This document shows positions 31,121 to 40,717 of a stretch of 42,737 nucleotides of DNA, in pieces. How positions within the stretch are numbered: position 1 is the first letter of the stretch; each line of letters starts with the position of its first letter. The position numbers and the translations under genes are program-made. The DNA lies in assembly GCA_037445115.1 (NCBI GenBank), contig JBBILC010000025.1, positions 1 through 42,737 on the forward strand. Direction: 5' to 3'. Below the pieces are notes generated by a model that ran no database searches, was not told the origin of the DNA, and saw only the letters and a list, made by a program, of their open reading frames with translations. Source of the DNA: Trichothermofontia sp037445115. GTDB lineage: Bacteria; Cyanobacteriota; Cyanobacteriia; B231.

Positions 31121-31903
31121 TTAGCGTTTCTCAAAGATTAAAAGCTGACTAGCAGCCCAGGCGGCTGGCAATTGCCAACGATAGGCTAAGTTATTCAGGT
31201 GCAACAGTAGGGAGCGAGGAATGCCCTGCAAACGACGCTGAAACTCTGAAAGTTCGCCAATGCGGCGGTGTTTTAAGACAAAACCCCGTTGAGCCAGGTA
31301 GTTAGCTACAGCGCCAGCATCCAGTCGCCAGACCCAAAGCTTTTCTCCATTCAGGGTGTACCAAATACCATCTCCTAGGGGCAAATGTTGCAGATCTGCT
31401 AGTGGTTTCTTCAGGACCCATCGGAGGAAAGCTTCGATCTTATGATCGAGGGCTGATTTGTTGGTAATATACAGAGCTAATTGTCCACCTGAATCAATCA
31501 TACGAGCCAGCTCATCAAGGGCTTTTTCCACATCGGGAATATGAATGATCACACCCCAGGAGAAAACATACCGAAAAGACCGATCCGGGAAGTCAAGTTG
31601 GGTCAAGTCCTGCCGCTGAAATTGCACACTTTCAGCAACATTGGCCGCCGCCACCCTTTGTTCAGCTTGGCTCAGCATGGCATTAGACAGGTCGATCGCA
31701 TAGACTCGATAACCCGCTTTCGCAACCCGAATACTATGCACCCCTGGTCCACAGCCCGCATCTAAAACCGTTGCCCCCTCGGTAACTCCCATCATCTTAA
31801 GCATATCTTGAATAGCCCAATCATAGAGCTTCAAGGCAATGGGATGGTAGTAGTCCTGGTCCCATTGCTCAACCGTAGAATCGGCTTCAAAAACTTCTGC
31901 CAT
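31121..31903 (-). CDS. Class I SAM-dependent methyltransferase
   Basis: A 260-residue methyltransferase with motif I VLDAGCGPG (46-54), the acidic loop VYAIDLSNAM and a post-I motif DLTQLDFPDRSFRYVFSWGVIIHIPD typical of the UbiE/Coq5-like group. The C-terminal region is unusual and gives no substrate clue. It lies 32 bases upstream of raf1, so cotranscription is likely. Its substrate cannot be named from sequence. Confidence 0.85.
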   Translation of the reverse strand: MAEVFEADSTVEQWDQDYYHPIALKLYDWAIQDMLKMMGVTEGATVLDAGCGPGVHSIRVAKAGYRVYAIDLSNAMLSQAEQRVAAANVAESVQFQRQDLTQLDFPDRSFRYVFSWGVIIHIPDVEKALDELARMIDSGGQLALYITNKSALDHKIEAFLRWVLKKPLADLQHLPLGDGIWYTLNGEKLWVWRLDAGAVANYLAQRGFVLKHRRIGELSEFQRRLQGIPRSLLLHLNNLAYRWQLPAAWAASQLLIFEKR

Positions 31904-32217
31904 AGTACTTAACCTAAATATCGATCAACATACACAGCCGCAATCATGAGAATAATGGGCAAATACCCTCCCCCTGTCAGCCAACCTCGCCTTAACCTCC
32001 CCGCTTTTAGAAGCCGATCGGTCATTGGCACTGAAGGATTAAGTCTTTGGGCAAACGTGATTGAGTCTCTGCCTGAGTCTCTGCACCTGAACAGGTTGAT
32101 GTATTCTATTCACTTATCTAGGCATCCCCTCTCTAGTACAGCCCACATAGCGTTTTGCAACGTTGTTAGTAACGACTTCAGTCTTTGCGGGCGCTTAGCC
32201 AGCCTAATCTTGCATGG
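31904..32217. other. Intergenic region with a truncated repeat element
   Basis: 314 bp between two minus-strand genes. A plus-strand frame at 31946-32224 has no family features and runs through the repeat fragment at 32158-32200, so I treat it as spurious. Confidence 0.5.
32158..32200. mobile_element. Truncated MITE-like element
   Basis: GCAACGTTGTTAGTAACGACTT matches the left end of the 20834-20893 element (given here in two blocks: GCAACGTTG.TAGTAACGACTT). The right terminal repeat is missing, so it is a fragment ending near the 3' end of the next gene. Confidence 0.55.
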
Positions 32218-32457
32218 TCAATGATGCGTGGACTTGGCTTCCTCAGCATCCCGTTGGTGTTTAAGTTGACGTATAGCCTCCTGGCCAGCCCCCACCAACA
32301 GTCCAGCGGTTGCCCCAACGACCATATACTTACGATCCAGATTTTGGTAGAGAGAACTCGCAAAACGGTTAGGGTGCATTCTCGCCGCCGCCAGTCCCAA
32401 GACTATGCCAATCAGCGCTGTAAACAAGGCCGAAAACAAAATCAGCTTTCGATTCAT
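32218..32457 (-). CDS. Small two-helix membrane protein
   Basis: A 79-residue protein: signal-anchor-like helix LILFSALFTALIGIVLGLAAA, then MHPNRFASSLYQNLDRKYMVVGATAGLLVGAGQEAI with a second Gly-rich hydrophobic segment, and a charged C-terminus rich in His/Glu/Lys. AGGAG stands 8 bases before the ATG at 32457, so this start beats the longer frame from 32568. It resembles small cyanobacterial hypothetical proteins; the role is unknown. Confidence 0.75.
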   Translation of the reverse strand: MNRKLILFSALFTALIGIVLGLAAARMHPNRFASSLYQNLDRKYMVVGATAGLLVGAGQEAIRQLKHQRDAEEAKSTHH

Positions 32458-32711
32458 GACAGACTCCTCTTCATGACAGATGCCTCTACGGGAAAACCAT
32501 GTACATTGCTGAGTCCCTGGGGACTGTAACCCCGCCCCACCTATCCTGACTATCCACCACCGGCCCAAGGGCGATCGGGTCTTCTCATAAAACGTTACAT
32601 TTGCTGGATAACCCTACCCCTTAGGGAGGATAACCCAATTACTGTTGGGGGTAGTCTTTATGGTTAAGATAGATAGAGTTTCACTCCATTTGCCACCTGC
32701 GGTCATTGCCT

Positions 32712-33506
32712 GTGCTGAACACCTTCCTAAATGACTTCCGGATTGTCTTCGATCGCGATCCTGCCGCCCGCAACTGGTTAGAGGTCTTGTTCTGCTACCC
32801 CGGCCTCCACGCCCTGATGAGCCATCGGTTGGCCCACTGGCTCTATCGGCTAGGGGTCCCCTTCCTCCCCCGGCTGATTTCCCACCTATCCCGCCTACTA
32901 ACAGGCATTGAGATCCATCCCGGTGCCCAAATTGGCACGGGCGTCTTTATCGATCACGGTATGGGGGTTGTGATCGGCGAGACGGCGATCGTGGGTGACT
33001 ACGCCCTCATCTACCAGGGCGTTACCCTCGGCGGGACTGGTAAGCAAAGCGGCAAGCGGCATCCCACCCTGGGCGAGAACGTCGTTGTCGGAGCTGGGGC
33101 TAAGGTTCTGGGTAATCTGCAAATTGGGAATAATGTCCGCATTGGGGCGGGTTCAGTTGTCCTGCGCGATGTCCCATCTGACTGTACGGTGGTTGGGGTG
33201 CCGGGGCGAATTGTCTACCGGGAAGGGGTGCGGGTGAATCCGCTCGATCACAGCAACTTACCGGATTCCGAAGCACGGGTTATTCGCTCCCTGGTTGATC
33301 GCATTGAACAGTTGGAAGAACAGTTGCAACAACTCCAGCAGCGTTCCCAGCCCGTGGCGATCGAGGTGAGTGCAGCAGAGTTGAGCGGCGGCGCGCTCAC
33401 TGAAGAGGCTGAATTCACCCTAGTGGCGGCAAAAAGTCAGGCCAAAACCCGGTGCAGTCTCCGCGATCGGGAAATTGAAGCTTTCCTTGATGGTTCGGGA
33501 ATTTAG
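32712..33506 (+). CDS. cysE: Serine O-acetyltransferase
   Basis: CysE acetylates serine with acetyl-CoA, the first step of cysteine synthesis. With GTG 32712 the protein has 264 residues, MLNTFLNDFRIVFDRDPAARNWLEV; TTG 32706 would add two. A left-handed beta-helix of hexapeptide repeats holds the active-site block DHGMGVVIGETA and GGTGKQSGKRHPTLG. The C-terminal ~90 residues carry a short coiled coil (IEQLEEQLQQLQQR) beyond the usual CysE core. plsC begins 7 bases after the stop. Upstream are two GGATAACCC repeats (32610-32640). Confidence 0.93.
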   Translation: MLNTFLNDFRIVFDRDPAARNWLEVLFCYPGLHALMSHRLAHWLYRLGVPFLPRLISHLSRLLTGIEIHPGAQIGTGVFIDHGMGVVIGETAIVGDYALIYQGVTLGGTGKQSGKRHPTLGENVVVGAGAKVLGNLQIGNNVRIGAGSVVLRDVPSDCTVVGVPGRIVYREGVRVNPLDHSNLPDSEARVIRSLVDRIEQLEEQLQQLQQRSQPVAIEVSAAELSGGALTEEAEFTLVAAKSQAKTRCSLRDREIEAFLDGSGI

Positions 33507-33513
33507 GCCGTCC

Positions 33514-34152
33514 ATGTCCCGTGATCGCGAACCCCTGAACAGCCTTATCCTGTACCACCTTTTCAAGTGGTCAGTGGTCAGTCCCGTTTTCCATACCTAT
33601 TTCCGGGGCCGGGTCTATGGGGTTGACCAGGTACCCCGCACGGGTCCCGTGGTGGTGGTCAGCAACCATGACAGTAACTTTGACCCCCCCTTCTTGTCCT
33701 GTTGTGTGCAGCGACCGGTGGCCTTTATGGCCAAGGAGGAACTGTTCCGGGTGCCCGTGCTGAAGCAGGCGATTCGACTGTATGGGGCCTATCCCGTTAA
33801 GCGCGGCGAAGGTGATCGGGCGGCGATGCGGGCGGCGATCGCCTCGCTCGAAGCGGGTTGGGCCACGGGTATTTTTCTCCAGGGAACCCGCACCCCCGAC
33901 GGTCAGATTACCGATCCCAAGCTAGGCGCAGCCCTGATCGCCGCCAAGGTTAATGCCCCCTTGCTGCCGGTGAGTCTCTGGGGCACGGAGGCAATCGAAC
34001 AGCCGGGATCAAGCTGGCCGCGATCGGTGCCAGTGACCGTGCGCATTGGTCCCCTTCTCCCCCCGCCGACCTCCTCAGCGCGATCGGTCCTGGAAGACCT
34101 TACCCAGCAGTGTGCAGCAACGATCAATGACCTCCATCGTTTGGGTCGCTAG
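33514..34152 (+). CDS. plsC: 1-acyl-sn-glycerol-3-phosphate acyltransferase family protein
   Basis: A 212-residue PlsC-type acyltransferase that probably makes phosphatidic acid at the membrane. It has the catalytic NHDSNFD (NH-x4-D with His52 and Asp57), the substrate block AKEELFRVPVL and FLQGTRTPDG, where Gln replaces the usual Glu of EGTR. The final PVSLWGTE is a normal family block. The ATG at 33514 is favoured over a start inside cysE. Seven bases separate it from cysE, so the two form an operon. Confidence 0.9.
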   Translation: MSRDREPLNSLILYHLFKWSVVSPVFHTYFRGRVYGVDQVPRTGPVVVVSNHDSNFDPPFLSCCVQRPVAFMAKEELFRVPVLKQAIRLYGAYPVKRGEGDRAAMRAAIASLEAGWATGIFLQGTRTPDGQITDPKLGAALIAAKVNAPLLPVSLWGTEAIEQPGSSWPRSVPVTVRIGPLLPPPTSSARSVLEDLTQQCAATINDLHRLGR

Positions 34153-34200
34153 TAATGTGTCATGGCTAAGACGATGGGTTGTCGGTTGGCATCGAGCCTG

Positions 34201-34258
34201 CGAGACCCAACACCTTGACTAGCCTTGTTGGGTCGCACTGCGCTTGACCCAACCTACC
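34201..34258. repeat. Palindromic dispersed repeat after plsC
   Basis: GACCCAACA (34204-34212) pairs with TGTTGGGTC (34226-34234), and a third arm GACCCAAC follows at 34246-34253. Such TTGGGTC elements are common intergenic repeats in cyanobacteria. It may also end plsC transcription. The 34153-34442 gap holds nothing else but a GTAGGGGCGGGTT copy at 34334. Confidence 0.6.
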
Positions 34259-34442
34259 AAATCAACCTTGACAGACTACTAGGTTTGGGATCAAGCCGAC
34301 TATGATACGCTACGGTATGCGATCCACCACCTGTAGGGGCGGGTTTCAGGTCAAGGCTCGCCAGGAATTAGCACCCTTGTGAACCCGTCCCCAAGCAACC
34401 CATGGCGCGATCGCCATTCATAGGGGATGAGGAGTTAAACCG

Positions 34443-35642
34443 GTGAGACTGATTGACTGGGTGGGCTTACTGTTTCTGGGGATTGCTCTCGTTATTCTGT
34501 GGCAATTTCGGCAGATTTTGCTGTTAATCTTTACCGCTGTGGTCTTGGCTACGGCTCTCAATAGCCTCGTGCGTTGGATTACCAACCGCTTTCAGCTTCA
34601 GCGAGGTAAGGCAGTCCTCGTGGCCATGCTCATTGTGTTGTTGGGGACAATCCTGTTTGTTGGCCTAGTGATGCCCCCCTTCATCCAGCAATTCCAACAA
34701 CTGGTGCAGCTTGTCCCGGTGGGCTTTACCCGGTTCTCCATCTGGCTCGATCGCCTGCTCAAAGAACCTCCCGACTGGATCTTGCAACAGAACCTGCAAC
34801 TCCCCCGGCTTGGCGATCTTTCCCAACAGACCTGGGCCTTGGGCAAGGAACTCTTTGGCAACCTGTTCACCTTCCTCAACAATTCCCTGGGGGTTTTGCT
34901 GCAACTGCTGTTGGTGCTGGTTTTGACCATTATGATCCTGGCCGATCCCCCCGCCTATCGCGGCTTAGCGGTACGACTGATGCCCTCCTTCTACCGGCGG
35001 CGCACCGACGAGATCATGAGCCGTTGTGAGATAGCCCTCTTAAGTTGGTTGGGGGGTGTGTCGTTCAATTCGGTTTTTGTGGCCACCCTGTGCGCGATCG
35101 GCCTCCTGGTGCTCCAGGTGCGCTTTGTCTTTGCCCATGCCCTGCTAGCGGGGGTGTTTAACTTTGTCCCCAACATTGGCCCAACGGTGAGCGGTGTGTT
35201 CCCCGTGGCGGTGGCGCTGCTAGACTCGCCCGGAAAAGCCCTCGCCGTTGTCATTCTGTATGTGGTGGTCCAAAACCTGGAAAGCTACTGGTTTAGCCCA
35301 ATGGTGATGCAGAAGCAGGTATCGCTTTTGCCAGCGGCCACCTTGATCGCCCAAATCTTTTTTGCCACCTTTTTTGGCCTGCTGGGGTTGATTTTGGCCC
35401 TTCCCCTGGCGGTTGTGGTGAAGATCTGGGTCGAGGAAGCTTTCATTAAGGATTTTCTGGACTACTGGCCGGGCAGTTTACCCTCTGAGCAAGCCCGCGC
35501 TGCCCACGAGCCGGACGCCGTCACCGTATTACCCGCCGTCGCCACCGCCGCTGCGATCGCCGACACCTCCTTGCCGCCCGCCCCTGAACCGATGCTAGAC
35601 GAGACTAGCCCCGGCGATCGCTCCCAGGAGGAAACCCCCTAA
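34443..35642 (+). CDS. AI-2E family transporter (PerM/UPF0118)
   Basis: A 399-residue membrane protein of the AI-2E/PerM family with about seven or eight hydrophobic helices, including the family blocks FVGLVMPPFIQQFQQL and LAGVFNFVPNIGPTVSGVFP. The C-terminal ~55 residues are a Pro/Ala/Glu-rich cytosolic tail. The start is GTG with GAGGAG 8 bases before it. Substrates differ within the family (autoinducer export, Na+/H+ antiport), so none is assigned. Confidence 0.88.
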   Translation: MRLIDWVGLLFLGIALVILWQFRQILLLIFTAVVLATALNSLVRWITNRFQLQRGKAVLVAMLIVLLGTILFVGLVMPPFIQQFQQLVQLVPVGFTRFSIWLDRLLKEPPDWILQQNLQLPRLGDLSQQTWALGKELFGNLFTFLNNSLGVLLQLLLVLVLTIMILADPPAYRGLAVRLMPSFYRRRTDEIMSRCEIALLSWLGGVSFNSVFVATLCAIGLLVLQVRFVFAHALLAGVFNFVPNIGPTVSGVFPVAVALLDSPGKALAVVILYVVVQNLESYWFSPMVMQKQVSLLPAATLIAQIFFATFFGLLGLILALPLAVVVKIWVEEAFIKDFLDYWPGSLPSEQARAAHEPDAVTVLPAVATAAAIADTSLPPAPEPMLDETSPGDRSQEETP

Positions 35643-35936
35643 GAGAATCCCAATCAATCAATACCCCTGCGTCACCTGTCGCACCGGACACGGCACAACT
35701 TGAAGGGACTAAGGGGCTAAAAGCTGCAAATCACCCATCCCAAAAGCAGGGAAGCTCGTACAGCGTCAAGCGTAATATGGGGTGGCCCTTATCCTGGAAC
35801 CACCTCTACATCAGTATGCCCAAGGCCGCCTTCCCTGGCGTCAGATTGGCCTTAGAAGCAGAGAGAAGTCAATAAGAATGTCCCTATCTATCTTCTCTCT
35901 CCTCCCTACTCTCTCCTCTTCCGGCACTGGCTTGTC
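35643..35936. other. Convergent intergenic region before glgP
   Basis: 294 bp between converging genes. AGAGAGAAG (35860-35868) can pair with CTTCTCTCT (35892-35900), followed by a long CT-rich run. It might act as a bidirectional terminator, but the loop (23 bases) is long. No gene is seen. Confidence 0.45.
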
Positions 35937-38489
35937 CTAAAACAAGCTTTTCCCCAGCGCCACCTTCACCGGATTCACCTTCCAGATCTCATGACAGTAG
36001 TCACTAATCGAACGATCGGATGAGAACTTGCCCATCCGCGCTGAATTGAGGATTGACATCCGCGTCCAATGTTCCCGATCGCGATAGGCTTCGCTTACCC
36101 GCTCCTGGCAATCCACATAGAACCGGTAGTCCGCCAGCAACAGATAGGTGTCCCAGTTCAACAACGACTCCAATAGAGGTTGGAAGAGGTTGCGATCGCC
36201 CCGCGAGAACTCGCCCGACGCAATGCGATCGATCACCTCCTTCAGTTCCCAATCGCTGTGGTAGTAGTGCCAGGGGTCATAGCCACTGCCCCGCAACGCA
36301 TAGACATCCTGAGCCGTCAGACCAAATAGGAAGAAATTCTCTGCACCCACTTCCTCCCGGATTTCGACGTTGGCACCGTCCAAGGTCCCGATCGTCAGGG
36401 CACCATTGAGGGCAAATTTCATATTCCCAGTCCCGGAGGCTTCTTTCCCTGCCGTCGAAATTTGCTCGGACAAATCCGCTGCCGGGTAAACCCGCTGGGC
36501 AAACTTGACGCTGTAGTTTTCCAGGAATACTACCTTCAGGCGATCGCGCACGTCGGGATCATTGTTCACCACCTCACCGATCGACGTAATCAGCTTAATG
36601 ATCAGCTTGGCAATGAAATAACCGGGAGCCGCCTTGCCGCCAAAGATAAAGGTGCGCGGAGTAATGTCGATGTTGGGATTGCGCTTGATGCGGTTATAGA
36701 GCGTGACAATGTGCATCGCATTCAGGTGTTGGCGCTTGTATTCATGGAAACGCTTGGCCTGAATGTCAAAAATCGAGTAGGGATCGACGGTGATGCCATT
36801 GTGTTGCTTGATGTAGGCGGCCAATTCCTCCTTGATGGCGTGTTTCGTTTTCCACCATTCCTCCCGGAAACTAGCATCCTCAACATAGGGTTCCAGTTTC
36901 TTGAGATCATCCAGCTTGCGCACCCAATTGTCGCCAATTTTGCTGGTAATCAACTTGGACAGGCGGGGATTACTCAACCGCACAAACCGACGCGGCGTCA
37001 CACCATTGGTCTTGTTCTGGAACTTCTCCGGATACATTTCGTAGAAGTCGCGCAGCACATCCTGCTTGAGTAACTCAGTATGCAGGGCCGCCACGCCGTT
37101 AATGGCATGACTCCCCACACAAGCCAAGTGGGCCATCCGCACCCGCCGACCATTGCTCTCGTCGATCAACGACATACGGGCAAGGCGATCGTTGTCGTGG
37201 GGGAACTTGGCTCGGATCGCATCCAGGAAATGGTGATTAATCTCGTAAATAATCTCCAAGTGCCGGGGGAGCATCTGTTCAAACATGACCAGATCCCAGC
37301 ATTCCAGTGCCTCAGGTAAGAGGGTGTGATTGGTATACGCAAAACTATTTTGGGTGATCTGCCATGCATGATCCCAGGGTAGACCGTGTTCATCAACGAG
37401 CAACCGCATGAGTTCGGCCACAGCGATCGACGGGTGGGTGTCGTTGAGTTGGATCGTGAACTTCTTGGCAAAGTCGGTGAGGGGCACCTGCTGCTGTTCG
37501 AGAATGCGCAGCATATCCTGGAGCGAACAGGAGACAAAGAAAATCTGCTGCGCCAGCCGCAACTGCTTGCCCTGGGACAGGTTGTCGTTGGGATAAAGCA
37601 CCTTGGACAGGTTTTCCGACGTTACCTTGTCGTAGACTGCACCCAGGTAGTCCCCAGAGTTAAAGGCTTCAAAGTCAAAGGATTCCGGGGCTTCCGCTGA
37701 CCAGAGCCGCAGGGTATTGCAATTGTTGGTCTTGTAGCCCAGTAGCGGGGTGTCGTAGGGGACCCCCTTAACAACTTCGTAGGGAACCCAGCGGACCCGA
37801 CGTTGGCCATGATCATCGGTATAGGGTTCCGTGTGCCCCCCCAATTTAACCTCGACAGCCCATTCGGGGCGGGCTAGCTCCCACGGGTTACCCCGGCTGA
37901 GCCATTTGTCGGTAATTTCCACCTGCCAGCCATCGCGAATGCCCTGGGAGAAGATCCCAAATTCGTAGCGGATGCCGTAGCCGATCGCCGGAATTTCCAA
38001 GGTGGCGAGGGAGTCGAGGAAACAGGCGGCCAGCCGACCGAGGCCCCCATTGCCTAGACCCGGTTCATCTTCCTGTTCCAGCAGTTCGTCCAGATCCAGG
38101 CCCAACTCTTCAACGGCCTGCTTCACCTCATCGTAGATGCCCAGGTTGATCAGGTTATTCCCCAATTGCGGCCCCATCAAAAACTCTGCCGAGAGGTAGG
38201 CCACGGTGCGGGAGGCACTGTCGGTATAGGTGGCGGCAGTGCTGAGCCAGCGCTGCAACAGGCGATCGCGCACGGTATAGGCGAGGGCCATGTAGTAATC
38301 ATTTTTCGAGGCCAGCCGGGGGAATTTCCCCTGAATGTAAAACAGATTATCGAGAAAGGCTCGCTTGAGCGTTTCAATACTTAACCCTGTCCGGTCATCT
38401 TCCACCCGGATGTCTGCCAGTGCAGGATTACGAGCAATTTGCATAGTACCGTTTCCCTTGTGCAATCTCAAACCAAATAACTTCTTCAT
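35937..38489 (-). CDS. glgP: Glycogen/starch phosphorylase
   Basis: GlgP releases glucose-1-phosphate from glycogen. The 850 residues cover the whole GT35 family: TVAYLSAEFLMGPQLGNNL, EDEPGLGNGGLGRLAACFLDSLATL, the phosphate/PLP region and the PLP-lysine block EASGTGNMKFALNGALTIGTLDGANVEI. The end is MGKFSSDRSISDYCHEIWKV. An in-frame ATG at 38444 (MQIARNP...) is a possible shorter start; both have weak ribosome binding sites. With the GH57 enzyme it covers alpha-glucan mobilisation. Confidence 0.97.
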   Translation of the reverse strand: MKKLFGLRLHKGNGTMQIARNPALADIRVEDDRTGLSIETLKRAFLDNLFYIQGKFPRLASKNDYYMALAYTVRDRLLQRWLSTAATYTDSASRTVAYLSAEFLMGPQLGNNLINLGIYDEVKQAVEELGLDLDELLEQEDEPGLGNGGLGRLAACFLDSLATLEIPAIGYGIRYEFGIFSQGIRDGWQVEITDKWLSRGNPWELARPEWAVEVKLGGHTEPYTDDHGQRRVRWVPYEVVKGVPYDTPLLGYKTNNCNTLRLWSAEAPESFDFEAFNSGDYLGAVYDKVTSENLSKVLYPNDNLSQGKQLRLAQQIFFVSCSLQDMLRILEQQQVPLTDFAKKFTIQLNDTHPSIAVAELMRLLVDEHGLPWDHAWQITQNSFAYTNHTLLPEALECWDLVMFEQMLPRHLEIIYEINHHFLDAIRAKFPHDNDRLARMSLIDESNGRRVRMAHLACVGSHAINGVAALHTELLKQDVLRDFYEMYPEKFQNKTNGVTPRRFVRLSNPRLSKLITSKIGDNWVRKLDDLKKLEPYVEDASFREEWWKTKHAIKEELAAYIKQHNGITVDPYSIFDIQAKRFHEYKRQHLNAMHIVTLYNRIKRNPNIDITPRTFIFGGKAAPGYFIAKLIIKLITSIGEVVNNDPDVRDRLKVVFLENYSVKFAQRVYPAADLSEQISTAGKEASGTGNMKFALNGALTIGTLDGANVEIREEVGAENFFLFGLTAQDVYALRGSGYDPWHYYHSDWELKEVIDRIASGEFSRGDRNLFQPLLESLLNWDTYLLLADYRFYVDCQERVSEAYRDREHWTRMSILNSARMGKFSSDRSISDYCHEIWKVNPVKVALGKSLF

Positions 38490-38856
38490 GACGACTCTTC
38501 CCTCTATACGGTTACCCCACGGTGTCCCTTGGAGGTGGCCCCAGACAGGTTAAGTCGCCGCAGACGTAACCGTGGCGGTTAAACAAGAGCTACCACTTCT
38601 CTCCAGATGAGTATCGCCTATCCTCCCCTATGCCCTGGCGGGCAAATATCGCCATCAAACCATTCAAACGCCGGGAAATCAACGGGTTAATAGCGATCGC
38701 TACAGTTTTGTTTTTTTATAAGGAATCTGCGAAAAAACTTTATGTTTGCCCCGTTGGCCAATCCTACCGCCGCGACCGTTTCCAGGCACCCAGCATTGGC
38801 GGGGACTGTCTGGCAGCAGCCAGGATATGTTAGCGGCTTTTGTCACATGGCAGCCT
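38490..38856. other. Upstream region of glgP
   Basis: 367 bp without a credible gene between two minus-strand genes. An inverted repeat ACGGTTAC / GTAACCGT (38508-38515, 38566-38573) lies 20-85 bases before the glgP start and could be an operator. A T-rich run (38704-38717) lies further up. Confidence 0.5.
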
Positions 38857-40578
38857 CTAGGGAAACGAGGGGGAGGAGGCTGACGACAGAAGCCAGAAGG
38901 CAATCCCCATGCCTAGGCTACCCGCCAACACCCCATAGGCCAGCGTGGGCAGGAGGACCCGGCGTAGCAACCGCCCTTCGCATCCAGCTAACCCGACACT
39001 GGCTTCCGCCGCCACCATCGTTACGCTATTGATGCTATTACCAGCGGCGGCCCCAGCACATTGCAACCCCAGGATCATGGCGGGGGAAAAGCCCCCTTGG
39101 GTGGCCACACCAAATTGGACGAGGGCAAACATCATATTGCTCACGGTCACGCTGCCGCCAACAAAGGTACCCAGTAGCCCCAGCCAGGGGGCAAACCAGG
39201 GCCACAGGTCACCCACCAGGGTTGTCAAACCCGCCGCTAGGGTCAGAGGCATACTGGCCAGATCCGCCCCATTGGTGCCCGTATTGATAAACACCCGCGC
39301 GGTGAGGATCGCCCCCCCTAGGGCGAGGGCGGTTTTACGGAGGATGGGCACGACATCCGCGATCGCCCGTTGCATGGCCTTTGGGGGTATCCGGTGGAGG
39401 TAAACCGTCAAAGCCACCACGACCAGAAAGAGGGTGGGTGGTAGAAACAGGGGTTGGGTGGTGACCGTCAGGTCTGTCCCCAGGAGATTCGACCAGGTGA
39501 GGGTAACACTTTGGAGCCAATGGCGGAGGGGCAGAAACCGCAGACGCGTGAGCAGCAGGAAGAGTCCCAGGAGGCCATAGGGTAACCAGGCGCGGCGGGC
39601 TGATAAGGGCGGTGGGGGGCTTGTGGGTACAGCCGCCGGGGACGTGAGGGGTGAGGCTTGCCAAGCGTCCGGCCATTGGGCGGGAGGCGGAAAGTCCCAG
39701 CGCGTGGGGGGCAGCAACCAACCGCGACGGGCAACGGGGATCACCAAGCTCAACCCCACAATCCCGCCAATCAAGGTGGGAAATTCTGGACCTAGCCAGA
39801 GGGCCGTTAAGGTATAGGGCACGGTAAACGCCGCCCCGGCAAAGAGGGCAAATTTCCAAGCGGATAGCCCCGCGATCGCCGATCGCCACGGGCTTTGCGC
39901 CCGGTCACCAAACTGGGCTGTCACCACCCCAATCAGCATCAGGGGCACCAGCGTCCCGACCAAACCATTCAATAGACCGGCCCACTGGCCCACTCGGGCC
40001 AAGGCTTCTGTCTGGGTGAGTCCCTGGGTTTGTAGTAATTGCTGGACGGCGGGAACATCGGCCAACCCCAGATCAATCCCAATCAGGATCGGGGTGCCGA
40101 CGGCCCCAAAACTGGCGGGGGTACTCTGAATCAGCAACAGGGTGATCACAGCGGCCAGGGCCGGAAACCCGATCGCCACCAACAGGGGCGCTGTAATCAC
40201 AGCGGGGGAGCCAAACCCAGCCGCCCCCTCAATGAAACTGCCAAACAACCAGGCAATAATAATCATCTGCACCCGGCGATCGCGGGAGATATCCAGCAAA
40301 CTTTGGCGAATGGCCGCGATCGCCCCGGACACCTGCAACGTATTCAGCAGCAAAATGGCCCCAAACACGATATACAAAATCTCTGCCGTAGCGACGATCC
40401 CCTTCAAACTCGCAGCGGCAACCCAAGCCCAAGGGACTCGCCACACCCCCAGCGCGATGCCAACCGTGACCAGATAGGTGATCGGCATGACTTGATTGGC
40501 CGGACGCTTGGCCACAACCAAAAGACTAAAGACGGTCGCGATCGGCAACAACGCTACCAGGGCATAGAGCAAGCGCAT
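38857..40578 (-). CDS. lctP: L-lactate permease family transporter
   Basis: A 573-residue polytopic membrane protein of the LctP family (proton-coupled lactate/glycolate uptake). Family blocks include EGAAGFGSPAVITAPLLVAIGF and QSTPASFGAVGTPILIG. The end has FVGGSVTVSNMMFALVQFGVA and QCAGAAAGNSINSVTMVAAEASVG. A Pro/Ser-rich loop (about 298-325) splits the protein. In a photoautotroph, glycolate or lactate uptake or recycling is possible; the substrate is not proven. Confidence 0.92.
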   Translation of the reverse strand: MRLLYALVALLPIATVFSLLVVAKRPANQVMPITYLVTVGIALGVWRVPWAWVAAASLKGIVATAEILYIVFGAILLLNTLQVSGAIAAIRQSLLDISRDRRVQMIIIAWLFGSFIEGAAGFGSPAVITAPLLVAIGFPALAAVITLLLIQSTPASFGAVGTPILIGIDLGLADVPAVQQLLQTQGLTQTEALARVGQWAGLLNGLVGTLVPLMLIGVVTAQFGDRAQSPWRSAIAGLSAWKFALFAGAAFTVPYTLTALWLGPEFPTLIGGIVGLSLVIPVARRGWLLPPTRWDFPPPAQWPDAWQASPLTSPAAVPTSPPPPLSARRAWLPYGLLGLFLLLTRLRFLPLRHWLQSVTLTWSNLLGTDLTVTTQPLFLPPTLFLVVVALTVYLHRIPPKAMQRAIADVVPILRKTALALGGAILTARVFINTGTNGADLASMPLTLAAGLTTLVGDLWPWFAPWLGLLGTFVGGSVTVSNMMFALVQFGVATQGGFSPAMILGLQCAGAAAGNSINSVTMVAAEASVGLAGCEGRLLRRVLLPTLAYGVLAGSLGMGIAFWLLSSASSPSFP

Positions 40579-40717
40579 ACTGAGGGAGATGGGATCAGGA
40601 CTACGGCATCCTGAAGATCAACACCGACCCTACTGTACAGCCCCCCAGTCAGCTTTACCGAGTGTCTAAATACCAAACGCCAACGCCAAGCCAGCCCCTA
40701 TCTGCCGAGGTCACTAC

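Noticed and set aside
31946..32224. A 92-codon plus-strand frame after the methyltransferase
   Set aside because: No family features or ribosome binding site, and it runs through a dispersed repeat fragment.
40039..40614. A 191-codon plus-strand frame opposite the lactate permease gene
   Set aside because: It is antisense to a strongly conserved transporter and has a Gln/Arg/Asn-rich composition typical of shadow frames.
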